Origin: MWBV01 sp964447315
Lineage (GTDB): Archaea > Nanobdellota > Nanobdellia > Pacearchaeales > GW2011-AR1
Reading direction: 5' to 3'
NCBI GenBank assembly: GCA_964447315.1
Contig: CAYURQ010000009.1
Location: 1-28,622 of the forward strand
DNA: 28,622 nt
Below the pieces are notes generated by a model, which was given only the letters and a program-made list of their open reading frames with translations, did not search any database and was not told where the DNA came from. How positions within the stretch are numbered: the first letter of the stretch is position 1; each line of letters starts with the position of its first letter. Both the position numbers and the translations under genes were made by a program. This document shows, piece by piece, positions 13,122 to 20,489 of this stretch.

Positions 13122-13988
13122 ATGATTGAAGATTATGTTCGTTTTAAAAAAGATTTTAAAGAGGCTTCTAAACTTGGAAAAGGAATTATTTTACCTAAAT
13201 TCAATAAAATGATTTTTTGTGGTATTGGAGGAAGTGCTTTGCCTGGTGATGTAATTGAAAATTTAGATTTAGGAATTCCTGTTTTTACAACTAGACAAAA
13301 ATTACCTAAAATTGCTGATGAAAAGACTTTGTGTTTTATTGTAAGTTATTCTGGAAATACCAAAGAAACTTATAGTTTGTATAAACATGCTAAAGCAAAG
13401 AAATGTAAAATAATTATTATTACTTCTGGAGGTAAATTAGGAAAAGAAAAATCCAAAAAAATAATTGTTCCTTCTGGTTATTTGCCTAGAGAAGCATTTA
13501 TTTGGTTGTTATTACCTGTTTTAAATATTTTAAATATACATTATGGAAAACCTTTAAAAGTTAATCAAAATAAAATAAAAAAAATTGCAAAAATTCTAAA
13601 AAATAGATCTCCTTTAGTTTATTCTGGTTCAGAACATTTAGGATTTTTATCTTATAGGTGGGAAACCTTTTTTCAAGAAAATTCAAAAGTAATTGCTCAG
13701 TCAGGTTATTTTCCTGAACTTAATCATAATGAAATTGAATCAAGATTTGACCCAAGAGTATTTGAAGGAATTTTATTGTATGATAAAAAAGAAAAAGGAA
13801 TTATAAATTTTAAAAAATTAGTTGGAATTGATTTTATAGATGTTCAATTAAAAGGAAAAACTTTTGTTGATAAAATAATTTATGGATTATATTTTGGTTT
13901 TTTAGTTAGTTTTTATTTGGCTCAAGAAATGGAAGTTGATTATAGAAAAATTGATAGAATTAAAAAATTAAAGAGGATGAGTAGATGA
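13122..13988 (+). CDS. Bifunctional phosphoglucose/phosphomannose isomerase (SIS family)
   Basis: This 288-aa protein has two SIS (sugar isomerase) subdomains. The first has FCGIGGSALPGD (residues 32-43) and the phosphate-binding SYSGNTKET (75-83). The second contains the ELNHNEIES motif (about residues 200-208), which in the archaeal PGI/PMI family carries the catalytic Glu. The C-terminus has the VDYRKIDRIKKLK end typical of the family. It interconverts fructose 6-phosphate with glucose 6-phosphate and mannose 6-phosphate. It is slightly shorter than usual (300-330 aa). A Shine-Dalgarno-like GAGGT precedes the ATG by 8 nt. It overlaps the next gene by four bases (ATGA), so the two are translationally coupled into a sugar-activation unit. 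Confidence 0.93.
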   Translation: MIEDYVRFKKDFKEASKLGKGIILPKFNKMIFCGIGGSALPGDVIENLDLGIPVFTTRQKLPKIADEKTLCFIVSYSGNTKETYSLYKHAKAKKCKIIIITSGGKLGKEKSKKIIVPSGYLPREAFIWLLLPVLNILNIHYGKPLKVNQNKIKKIAKILKNRSPLVYSGSEHLGFLSYRWETFFQENSKVIAQSGYFPELNHNEIESRFDPRVFEGILLYDKKEKGIINFKKLVGIDFIDVQLKGKTFVDKIIYGLYFGFLVSFYLAQEMEVDYRKIDRIKKLKRMSR

Positions 13989-14857
13989 ATTATTTAGTTG
14001 TAGATATTGGAGGAACTAATACAAGATTTGCTTTTTTTAAAAATGAAAATTTAATTAAAAAAACAAAGTTTAAGACAATCAAGGATAATGGTTTGCTTAT
14101 TTTTTTGATTAATGAAATATCAAGGATTCAAAAAAAATTTGAGATAAATAAATTTGATGGAATTTGTATTTCTGCTCCTGGTTTTCTTGAACCAGAAAAG
14201 TTTAAGTTAACAGCGCCTACAAATATCCCAAAAATTAAAAATTTGAATCTTGGAGTTTTAAAAAAATTTACAAAAAAATTTATTTTAATTAATGATGGAG
14301 ATTGTGCTGCTATTGGAGCTTATATTTTGGAAAAAAAACAAGATAAAAATGTTAGAAATTTAGCTTGTCTAACATTAGGAACTGGTTTTGGTATAGGGCT
14401 TATTCTTAATAAAGAAATTTATAAAGGAGCTGGAACTGGAAGCGAGTTTGGGCATACAACAATTAATCTTAATGGAAAAAAAGATAATTCTGGAAATTAT
14501 GGGACAATTGAAAATTTTGTTTCAATTAGAGGAATTAAAAAGATTATGGAAAGTAAAAAATTAAATATTGGAACTTATGAACTTAATAAAAGAGCAAACC
14601 AAGGAAACAAAAAAGCATTATCTGTTTATAAAGAATTTTCAAAATATGTTTCAACTGCAATTGTTAACATTTCTAATACTCTTGATTTAGATGTAATATA
14701 TTTAACAGGAGGATTAATGCATGGAAAGAAATTCTTTTTTAAACAAGCAGTTATTGATGCACGCGCTAGAATATTTAAAGGAATAAATCCTAAAATAAAA
14801 GCAACCAAAGAAAACTTATCTTTTCTTGGAGGTTTGGAGTTGTTGAGAAAGGAATAG
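13985..14857 (+). CDS. ROK-family sugar kinase (probable glucokinase)
   Basis: This 290-aa protein has the ROK/ASKHA fold. An N-terminal phosphate loop DIGGTNTRFAFF starts at about residue 7. The catalytic-Asp region is INDGDCAAIGAY, then LTLGTGFGIGLI, and the SEFGHTTI motif carries the conserved Glu and His that contact sugar or zinc. The family's usual zinc knuckle (CxCGxxGCxE) is replaced by KKDNSGNYGTIE, with no cysteines, while the trailing xxE and FVS are retained. Coupling to the phosphoglucose/phosphomannose isomerase by a four-base overlap supports a hexose substrate (glucose or mannose). The phosphoryl donor cannot be told from sequence. Confidence 0.88.
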   Translation: MNYLVVDIGGTNTRFAFFKNENLIKKTKFKTIKDNGLLIFLINEISRIQKKFEINKFDGICISAPGFLEPEKFKLTAPTNIPKIKNLNLGVLKKFTKKFILINDGDCAAIGAYILEKKQDKNVRNLACLTLGTGFGIGLILNKEIYKGAGTGSEFGHTTINLNGKKDNSGNYGTIENFVSIRGIKKIMESKKLNIGTYELNKRANQGNKKALSVYKEFSKYVSTAIVNISNTLDLDVIYLTGGLMHGKKFFFKQAVIDARARIFKGINPKIKATKENLSFLGGLELLRKE

Positions 14858-14963
14858 TTTTTTGTTTATAGGTATAATATTTTTGTGTTGGTTGGGTTAT
14901 TATATTTTTTGTGTAGATGAATAAAAAAGGTAGTTTTTTATACTTTTATCATTATTTGGAATT

Positions 14964-16748
14964 ATGAAAAAGAAAAAATTTTATGTTACAACTGCAATAG
15001 ATTATCCTAGCGCTAACCCTCATATTGGACATGCTTATCAGAAAGTTGTCGCAGATGTTTTAGCAAGGTGGCATAAAGTTCTTGGAGAGGATGTTTGGTT
15101 TTTAACTGGAACAGATGAGCACGGGAAGAAAATAGAAAATGTTGCAAAAGAAAATAATAAACAACCAAAAGAATTTGTTGATGCATTATCTAAAAAATTT
15201 AAAGAGGCATGGAATTTTCTGAATATTGAATCGAATAGATTTATTAGGACAACTGACCCAGATCATGAAAAATTAGTTCAAGAAGTAATACGAAAATCTG
15301 CGAAAAAAGGAGATATTTACAAGGGAGAATACAAAGGATATTATTGTACTAATTGTGAGGCATACATTACTGAAAAAGATTTAGTTTATGGTGAATGCCC
15401 TTACCACCCAGGTAAGAAAGTTGAACTTTTGAGTGAAGAAACCTATTTTTTTAAATTAAGCAAATATCAAGATTTTCTTTTAGAATTATATAAAAAAAAT
15501 CCTGAATTTATTTTACCAAAAGAAAGAAGAAAGGAAATAATTAATAGAGTTAAAGAAGGACTTAAAGATTTGAGTATTTCTAGAACAAGTTTTACATGGG
15601 GTATTCCTTTTTCTTTGGATAAGAAACATATAACTTATGTTTGGTTTGATGCTTTGTTTAATTATTTATCTGGTTCTGGGGAAAACCATAAATATTGGCC
15701 TGCAGATGTCCATCTTTTAGGAAAAGATAATTCTTGGTTTCATTGTGTTTATTGGCCTGCGTTTTTAAAATCAGCAGGATATAAATTACCTAAAACTATT
15801 TTTATCCATGGTTTTCTTAAATTTAATGGTCAAAAGATTTCAAAATCTTTAGGAAATTCAGTTTCTCCTAAAGTTCTTACTGAAAAATATGGTGCTGATG
15901 CTGTGAGATATTTTTTATGTAGGCAATTTCCATTTGGAGATGGGAATGATGGGGATGTTGTTGAATCTGCATTAATTGATAGACATAACAATGAGCTTGC
16001 AAATAAATTAGGTAATTTAGTTTTAAGAGTTTCTGGACTTATTGAAAAAAATGGTATTGAGAAATGTGAGAATAAATTAATTAAGAAATTAAGTTATAGA
16101 AGAATTAAAACTCATTTTGAAAAATTTGAATTTGATAAAGTACTCAATGAAATTTTTGCGTTTATTGATACCTGTAATGAATATGTTCAAAATAAAAAGC
16201 CATGGGAAACTAAAGATAAAAAAGTTCTTTATGAGTTAAAAGAAAGTATTTTAGAAATTTCAAAATTTCTTTGGCCTTTTATTCCTGAAAGTTCAGAAAA
16301 AATAAATGAAATTTTTAGTGCAAAAAAAATTAAAAAGGCAGATGTTTTGTTTAATAAGATTGAAATGGATGGAAAAGTTGAAAATAATCAGGAAAACAAA
16401 GAAGTGGAAGGTGTATCAAATGTTAATTTTCAAGATTGGACTAATCTTGATTTAAGAGTTGCTCAAATCAAAGATGCCCAAGATATTGAAGGGGCAGATA
16501 AATTGTATAAAATAATTTTGGAAGTAGGAGAATTAGGAGAGAGGGTTGTTTGTGCAGGATTAAAAGAGTATTATTCTAAAGAAGACTTGAAAGGAAAAAA
16601 AGTAATTTACTTTTCTAATCTTAAGCCAAGAGTTATGAGGGGAATAGAAAGCCAAGGAATGCTTTTAGCTGCTTCAACTTCAGATCATGAAAAGGTTGTT
16701 TTGTTAGCCCCTGAAATAGATATTGAGAATGGAAGTAGAATTAGTTAA
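14964..16748 (+). CDS. metG: Methionyl-tRNA synthetase with C-terminal tRNA-binding domain
   Basis: This 594-aa class I synthetase has the HIGH signature as PHIGH (residues 19-23). A zinc knuckle uses Cys128, Cys131, Cys145 and probably His148. The WFDAL and LGKD motifs follow, and the second signature is KISKS (291-295). An anticodon-binding helical domain spans about residues 345-460. After an acidic linker comes an EMAP/Trbp111-type OB domain (about residues 488-594: NLDLRVAQIKDAQDIEGADKL…), which binds tRNA. The OB domain is encoded separately in many archaea and fused here. It has its own promoter (TTTTTATAC about 24 bp upstream). The unknown gene at 16750 starts one base after its stop. 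Confidence 0.97.
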   Translation: MKKKKFYVTTAIDYPSANPHIGHAYQKVVADVLARWHKVLGEDVWFLTGTDEHGKKIENVAKENNKQPKEFVDALSKKFKEAWNFLNIESNRFIRTTDPDHEKLVQEVIRKSAKKGDIYKGEYKGYYCTNCEAYITEKDLVYGECPYHPGKKVELLSEETYFFKLSKYQDFLLELYKKNPEFILPKERRKEIINRVKEGLKDLSISRTSFTWGIPFSLDKKHITYVWFDALFNYLSGSGENHKYWPADVHLLGKDNSWFHCVYWPAFLKSAGYKLPKTIFIHGFLKFNGQKISKSLGNSVSPKVLTEKYGADAVRYFLCRQFPFGDGNDGDVVESALIDRHNNELANKLGNLVLRVSGLIEKNGIEKCENKLIKKLSYRRIKTHFEKFEFDKVLNEIFAFIDTCNEYVQNKKPWETKDKKVLYELKESILEISKFLWPFIPESSEKINEIFSAKKIKKADVLFNKIEMDGKVENNQENKEVEGVSNVNFQDWTNLDLRVAQIKDAQDIEGADKLYKIILEVGELGERVVCAGLKEYYSKEDLKGKKVIYFSNLKPRVMRGIESQGMLLAASTSDHEKVVLLAPEIDIENGSRIS

Positions 16749-16749
16749 T

Positions 16750-17220
16750 ATGAGTAAACAAAAATCTTTAGATATTTTAGAAAAAATTCTAGAAAAAGCA
16801 AAAAGATACGAACATTTGTGGGAAGGAAGTTTAAGTCCGATTCAAGAAGTTTCTCCAAGGGATTTTGCTTATAGGAAAGATAATAAATTGAATATTTTTG
16901 GTTTTTGGAGTAATTATGAAAAATCCTTAAGATTTTCTCCTAGTACAGGGGGTTATGTTTCTGTTATGAAAAATAAATACACTTTAGATAAAAATAATAA
17001 TTTTTGTTATTGTTTTGATGGTAATTTCTTTTTATCAGAAGAAACTAATCTTCCAAAAACTTCTGATGATGTTTATTTTCTTTTAATTAAAATTCATCAA
17101 GGTGAAAGAAATTCTGAAATTAATGTTTTTGAAGAGATATTGAGAATGAGAGGCTTTTTTAATCTAGGAATTGAAAAAGCATTAAAAATTACTAGAAAAG
17201 ACGAAGATGTTTTTGGTTAA
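16750..17220 (+). CDS. Uncharacterised protein (156 aa) coupled to MetRS
   Basis: I do not recognise this protein. A longer in-frame start at 16723 would overlap metG. I prefer MSKQKSLDILEK at 16750, one base after the metG stop, as expected for coupled translation. The protein begins with a helix (LDILEKILEKAKRYEHLW). A beta-rich middle with several aromatic residues follows (FGFWSNYEKSLRFSPSTGGYVSVM), and a helical end (VFEEILRMRGFFNLGIEKALKI). No cysteine motif and no membrane helix are seen. The C-terminal stop codon abuts the stop codon of minD on the other strand with no gap. Because it is co-transcribed with metG it may act in a housekeeping process, but no function can be inferred. 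Confidence 0.7.
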   Translation: MSKQKSLDILEKILEKAKRYEHLWEGSLSPIQEVSPRDFAYRKDNKLNIFGFWSNYEKSLRFSPSTGGYVSVMKNKYTLDKNNNFCYCFDGNFFLSEETNLPKTSDDVYFLLIKIHQGERNSEINVFEEILRMRGFFNLGIEKALKITRKDEDVFG

Positions 17221-17991
17221 TTAATAAGTTTTCTTTTTAAAAATTATTTCAAAAATTGTTGGTGCATCTTTTCTAGAATTATATTCCACGTCAAGTATTC
17301 TTGCTGCAATTTCTTTGTATGCACGTGCTGGTTTTGATTTTGGAAGTGTGTGTACTGCAGGTCCTTTTAAATTAAGTGCTTTTTGAATATCAATATGTTC
17401 TGGAATCATTCCTAAAACAGGGGTTTCTAACATTTCTTTTACTGATTCTGGTTGCATTTCTGATTTATTTTTACGGACACGGCTCATTATTATTCCAGCT
17501 ATTGGAATCTTCATTTCTTGAGCAATTTTTACTGTTTTAAGGGCATCTGTTATTGCAGGTAATTCTGGATTTGTTACAATAATTAATTCATCTGCAATTT
17601 CCAAAGCAGAAATAGCTTCTGAACCTAAACCAGCAGAACTATCTACAATTACATATTCAGCTAAATTCCTTAAATCTTCTTTTAAATGTTTTAATTTTTC
17701 TGATTTTACTTTTTTTAATTCATTAATAGAAAGAGATGAAGGCATTATTTTCATTCCTGATTCATGTTCATAAATTGCCTCATGAAGTTCTGCTTTTTTA
17801 AGTAAAACATGATTTAAATTTATTGGAACTTCTGGAGAATTCATATGTATTCCTATATTTGGGGTTGAAAGATTTGCATCAACAACTAAAACTTCTCCTC
17901 CAAGATAATTAATTGCAGCTCCTAAATTAACTACAGTTGTTGTTTTTCCTACTCCCCCTTTTCCAGACGTTATAACTATTATTTTTCCCAT
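17221..17991 (-). CDS. minD: MinD/ParA-family ATPase
   Basis: This 256-aa protein has the deviant Walker A motif SGKGGVGKTT (residues 9-18, with signature Lys11 and Lys16). The switch I region VVDANLSTPNIGIHM has the first Asp at 38, but position 40 is Asn rather than Asp. The switch II/Walker B strand is VIVDSSAGLG. The C-terminal SRVRKN…VLGMIPEH block is typical of archaeal MinD-like proteins. The Asn variant appears in this archaeal group, so it need not mean loss of activity. No amphipathic membrane-targeting helix is obvious at the end (FEIIFKKKTY may be a weak one). A role in positioning envelope or motility complexes is inferred. It lies 36 bp after the helical protein at 18028 on the same strand, probably co-transcribed. 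Confidence 0.9.
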   Translation of the reverse strand: MGKIIVITSGKGGVGKTTTVVNLGAAINYLGGEVLVVDANLSTPNIGIHMNSPEVPINLNHVLLKKAELHEAIYEHESGMKIMPSSLSINELKKVKSEKLKHLKEDLRNLAEYVIVDSSAGLGSEAISALEIADELIIVTNPELPAITDALKTVKIAQEMKIPIAGIIMSRVRKNKSEMQPESVKEMLETPVLGMIPEHIDIQKALNLKGPAVHTLPKSKPARAYKEIAARILDVEYNSRKDAPTIFEIIFKKKTY

Positions 17992-18027
17992 TTTAATTTT
18001 AGAAGAAAATCTCCTAATTGTCTTTTT

Positions 18028-18468
18028 TTATGCTAGAAGGAATTGTTTTACATCACTTATAAACTTTTCCAAGAGTTCTGCATAAATTTTTAACTGTTCA
18101 AGATTCACGTTTATTTCTTCTCCTCTGTAGAAAATTCTAAATGTAACGTTTTTTCTGAACTCACCAATTCTTTCTGTTCTAAGTTCTTCTAATTTTCTGA
18201 GCATTTCATAAAATTCAAGGACTTCAATAAATTCCTTGTTTTTTTTGAATAATCTTTTCATTTCTTGTATTTTTCCAACAGGATTAGCAGGCACTGATTT
18301 TATTTTTTTCTTGTTTTTAGAATGTATTAGAATACTATCTATGCTTGTTTCAATCATTCTTCTCCACCTTAATAGTAAGTTTCTTATAACATCACATGTT
18401 TTAGTGTATTTTAAACTTACATAGAGAAGATGGTCTGCACTTATTTTTTCTTGTATGATGTCTTCCAT
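18028..18468 (-). CDS. Uncharacterised helical protein, related to the gene at 18715
   Basis: This 146-aa protein looks almost all alpha-helical. It opens with ISADHLLYVSLKYTKTCDVI and shares with the protein at 18715-19182 the (A/S)DHLxYVS start, a Lys-rich middle helix and an EFxR motif before a late hydrophobic segment. The helical bundle length and layout are HEPN-like, but I see no catalytic RxxxxH motif, so this is only a fold guess. It sits directly upstream of minD on the same strand with 36 bp between them. TATA boxes at 18503-18510 and 18521-18528 lie upstream. This family is common in Woesearchaeota and Pacearchaeota as 'hypothetical'. Confidence 0.65.
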   Translation of the reverse strand: MEDIIQEKISADHLLYVSLKYTKTCDVIRNLLLRWRRMIETSIDSILIHSKNKKKIKSVPANPVGKIQEMKRLFKKNKEFIEVLEFYEMLRKLEELRTERIGEFRKNVTFRIFYRGEEINVNLEQLKIYAELLEKFISDVKQFLLA

Positions 18469-18714
18469 AGCAGTGGCTCTGTGTAATGTTTTAGAATTAT
18501 TTTTTATAAGGCATAAAGGGTTTATATACTTTTTGTTGTTTTAAAGGGGTGAAAGTTATTTTTAGATTTTGTTTAAAATTTCCAGTAGTTTCAGAATTTG
18601 TATTATTAAAAAGAGTTTTTAGTAGCAAATAAAGATATTTTTAATAGAGAATTTTTTTGGCTTAGATAATGTTTTATGAATTAAGTTAAGAAAAAATTAA
18701 TTTCTTATTATTTT
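18469..18714 (-). promoter_or_regulatory. Intergenic region with the promoter of the 18028 gene
   Basis: About 245 bp hold no credible gene. TATA-like CTTATAAA (18503-18510) and TATATAAA (18521-18528) on the minus strand precede the helical protein at 18468, giving a leader of about 12 or 30 nt. The rest is AT-rich with nothing recognisable, and it may contain the end of the upstream transcript. Confidence 0.5.
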
Positions 18715-19182
18715 TTAGGTATTTGTGTTGATTTTTAAACGAGCTTTTTCTAATATTTTTTTTGCTAAATTTAAAAATTCTTTTGTTGTTTTGAAATTTA
18801 CAATTAAATGAGAATTTGTATCTGAAAGAATAACTATATTTTCACCACGTAGAAATTCCATTGAAGAATCTTCATGGCTTTCAACTATTTTGAATAATTC
18901 TTGAATTTTAAGAATTTCTGAAGAATTTATATTATATTTTGGAGCACATTTTTTTTTGAATGTTTCAAAATTATCTTTTGGATTTTTATATAATTTTATT
19001 CTTTTATATAAATATTCATTTTGCAAGATTGCATTTATTGTTTTTGAAATTGCAATTTTTATTTCAGGAAGAATTTTAATTAAAAGTTTTTGATCTTTTA
19101 ATAAAGTATATGATACATAAATTAAGTGATCAGATGTTTTAATTAATCTTTCAGCTTCATTTAAGTTTTCAAAATATCTCAT
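18715..19182 (-). CDS. Uncharacterised helical protein, related to the gene at 18028
   Basis: This 155-aa protein looks almost all helical: NEAERLIKTSDHLIYVSYTLLKDQKLLIKIL, a long ISKTINAILQNEYLYKRIKLYKN helix with NFETFKKKC, then ILKIQELFKIVESHEDSSMEFLRGENIVILSD, and a final helix (TTKEFLNLAKKILEKARLK). The SDHLIYVS and EFLR motifs and helix order match the protein at 18028-18468, though overall identity is low. The family is widespread in DPANN genomes and has no known activity. A HEPN-like fold is a guess. It stands alone with its own upstream region and is separated from its relative by about 245 bp. Confidence 0.7.
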   Translation of the reverse strand: MRYFENLNEAERLIKTSDHLIYVSYTLLKDQKLLIKILPEIKIAISKTINAILQNEYLYKRIKLYKNPKDNFETFKKKCAPKYNINSSEILKIQELFKIVESHEDSSMEFLRGENIVILSDTNSHLIVNFKTTKEFLNLAKKILEKARLKINTNT

Positions 19183-19254
19183 TTTTCTGTGTTTAAAATT
19201 ATATAATTTGTAAGATATTATAGTTAATATGGATTTTGGTTTTAGAGAATAGAT

Positions 19255-19671
19255 TTAAATTCTTGGATTTATATTTCTTGTTCTTGAGTATTTTGAAATA
19301 TTTATTTGATAATTATTTTCTTTTTTTGATTTTGTTTGATTTTCTTTTTGGACTTTTTTTGGTTTTAGTGAAAAAAGAGTTTTTTTGGCGTTTTCTTCAC
19401 CAATTTCTTGAATTGCCTTTTCCAATGTTTTTTCATAAAGAGATCCATAATTACTTAAAAAATCTTTAAATCTAAAAGAACTCATTAAGAAACTAAGATA
19501 ATTTTTAAAGTAAAGATTTTCTTCAAGAGAATTTTTTATGTATGAATCTGCTTTTTGAAAATCTTTTTCTGAATATAATTTTTCCATTACATTAAAAATA
19601 TGTTTTTTAGAATTTTTATCATTTCTTTTGATTATATTCCAATTAATTTCTTCTAGGTTTTTGTTTGGCAT
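19255..19671 (-). CDS. Uncharacterised protein (138 aa), second gene of a two-gene unit
   Basis: I do not recognise this protein. Residues 1-95 look helical (NIIKRNDKNSKKHIFNVMEKLYSEKDFQKADSY…) and the last 35 residues are Lys/Gln/Asn-rich and probably disordered (KPKKVQKENQTKSKKENNY). It starts one base after the stop of the 62-aa gene, a spacing typical of coupled translation. The pairing of a short charged protein with a slightly larger one recalls toxin-antitoxin or chaperone-substrate pairs, but no toxin family motif is visible and I make no such call. Confidence 0.6.
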   Translation of the reverse strand: MPNKNLEEINWNIIKRNDKNSKKHIFNVMEKLYSEKDFQKADSYIKNSLEENLYFKNYLSFLMSSFRFKDFLSNYGSLYEKTLEKAIQEIGEENAKKTLFSLKPKKVQKENQTKSKKENNYQINISKYSRTRNINPRI

Positions 19672-19672
19672 T

Positions 19673-19861
19673 TTATTCAGAATACCTCATTGGATAATAG
19701 AAATCTTCTGGAATTATTGGATAATTTTCTATATTTAATTTTTCCATTGATTTATCTATTTTTTCAATTTCTTTAAGATGTTCTAGTTTGTTTAGAATTT
19801 CTACTTTGTTTTCAAGCCTTAATTTCTTAATTAAATCTTGTCCATTAGTTAATCTTTCCAT
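19673..19861 (-). CDS. Uncharacterised small protein (62 aa), first gene of a two-gene unit
   Basis: I do not recognise this protein. It is a helical, Glu/Lys/Leu-rich protein (LIKKLRLENKVEILNKLEHLKEIEKI) with an end rich in Pro and Tyr (NYPIIPEDFYYPMRYSE). The helical part could be a coiled coil and the tail a binding peptide. A TATA-like TTTAAATA about 27 bp before the ATG supports a leaderless start, and the one-base gap to the 138-aa gene supports a two-gene operon. Confidence 0.58.
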   Translation of the reverse strand: MERLTNGQDLIKKLRLENKVEILNKLEHLKEIEKIDKSMEKLNIENYPIIPEDFYYPMRYSE

Positions 19862-19925
19862 AAAATTAATTATTTTTTATAATATTTAAAGATTTATTTG
19901 GTAGAGAATTATCAGAAAATTTATT

Positions 19926-20258
19926 TTACTCACTTAATTCAAGAATACTTTCAGCTAAATCTCCTGTTTTTTCAAGACTTTCACGAGCTTGCTGTTCTGA
20001 AACACTTGTTTTTTCAATAATTGTTTTTATGTCTTGTTCTGAAACAGAAACCTCTGCAGTTTCTTCAGAAATAATTCCTGCAATTTGGAATGTTTCTTGT
20101 CCTTGCATTTTTATTTTTTGAACTGAAGGTTCATTGATAATAATTTTATTTCCATCTGAACGTTCAATTATAACTTTTTCAGCAGGTATTTCTTCTTGGG
20201 AAATTCCCATCTTTTTCATCATTCCTGCCATTTGTTTTGGATTCATTCCTGGTAACAT
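19926..20258 (-). CDS. nac: Nascent polypeptide-associated complex protein (archaeal NAC)
   Basis: This 110-aa protein matches archaeal NAC, a homologue of eukaryotic alpha-NAC that binds nascent chains at the ribosome exit. A Met-rich N-terminus (MLPGMNPKQMAGMMKKMGI) contains the ribosome-binding type segment. The NAC beta-barrel is at about residues 22-70 (EVSVSEQDI marks its end), and a C-terminal UBA domain is at about 71-110 (SVSEQQARESLEKTGDLAESILELSE). It starts three bases after the Sec61-beta stop on the same strand, so the two are very likely co-translated. Both act on newly made proteins. Confidence 0.95.
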   Translation of the reverse strand: MLPGMNPKQMAGMMKKMGISQEEIPAEKVIIERSDGNKIIINEPSVQKIKMQGQETFQIAGIISEETAEVSVSEQDIKTIIEKTSVSEQQARESLEKTGDLAESILELSE

Positions 20259-20261
20259 TTT

Positions 20262-20438
20262 TTAAATTACTGGAGTTTGCATAATTAAAGGAAGAGCAAC
20301 TCTCAATCCTAGAATTAAAATTATAAATATGACTACATGAACTGGTTTTAAGTTTACATAGCTATCAAATTCATCACTATATCTCATTAATCCTCCAAAT
20401 CCACCTGGAAGATTTATTTTATTGTCTTGTTTTGCCAT
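20262..20438 (-). CDS. secG: Protein translocase subunit Sec61-beta (archaeal SecG-type)
   Basis: This 58-aa protein has the family layout. A short polar N-terminus carries the conserved LPGGFGGLMRYSDE motif (residues 10-23). A single membrane helix follows at about residues 34-52 (HVVIFIILILGLRVALPLI), and the end is short and outside. Its sole helix sits beside the SecYE channel in the membrane. It is too short for most gene finders but matches the family over its whole length. It precedes NAC by three bases. Its start lies 26.5 bp from the centre of a palindromic TATA element shared with valS on the other strand. Confidence 0.93.
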   Translation of the reverse strand: MAKQDNKINLPGGFGGLMRYSDEFDSYVNLKPVHVVIFIILILGLRVALPLIMQTPVI

Positions 20439-20457
20439 GATTTCTGGAATAATGGAT

Positions 20458-20471
20458 AGTTTTTAAAAGTT
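20458..20471. promoter_or_regulatory. Bidirectional TATA element shared by Sec61-beta and valS
   Basis: The core TTTTAAAA (20461-20468) is a perfect palindrome inside AGTTTTTAAAAGTT. Its centre is 25.5 bp before the valS ATG (20490) and 26.5 bp before the Sec61-beta ATG (20438). It is the only TATA-like sequence in the 51-bp gap, so it probably directs leaderless transcription in both directions. Confidence 0.68.
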
Positions 20472-20489
20472 TCCTGACATTGTTTTTTT

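Noticed and set aside
14918..14968. Tiny frame of about 16 codons upstream of MetRS
   Set aside because: It overlaps the metG TATA box and start and has no ribosome site.
16723..16749. Longer start for the unknown gene after MetRS
   Set aside because: It would overlap metG by 26 bases; the ATG at 16750, one base after the metG stop, is the usual coupled position.
19255..19861. Toxin-antitoxin pair
   Set aside because: The gene arrangement fits, but neither protein shows a recognisable toxin or DNA-binding antitoxin motif.
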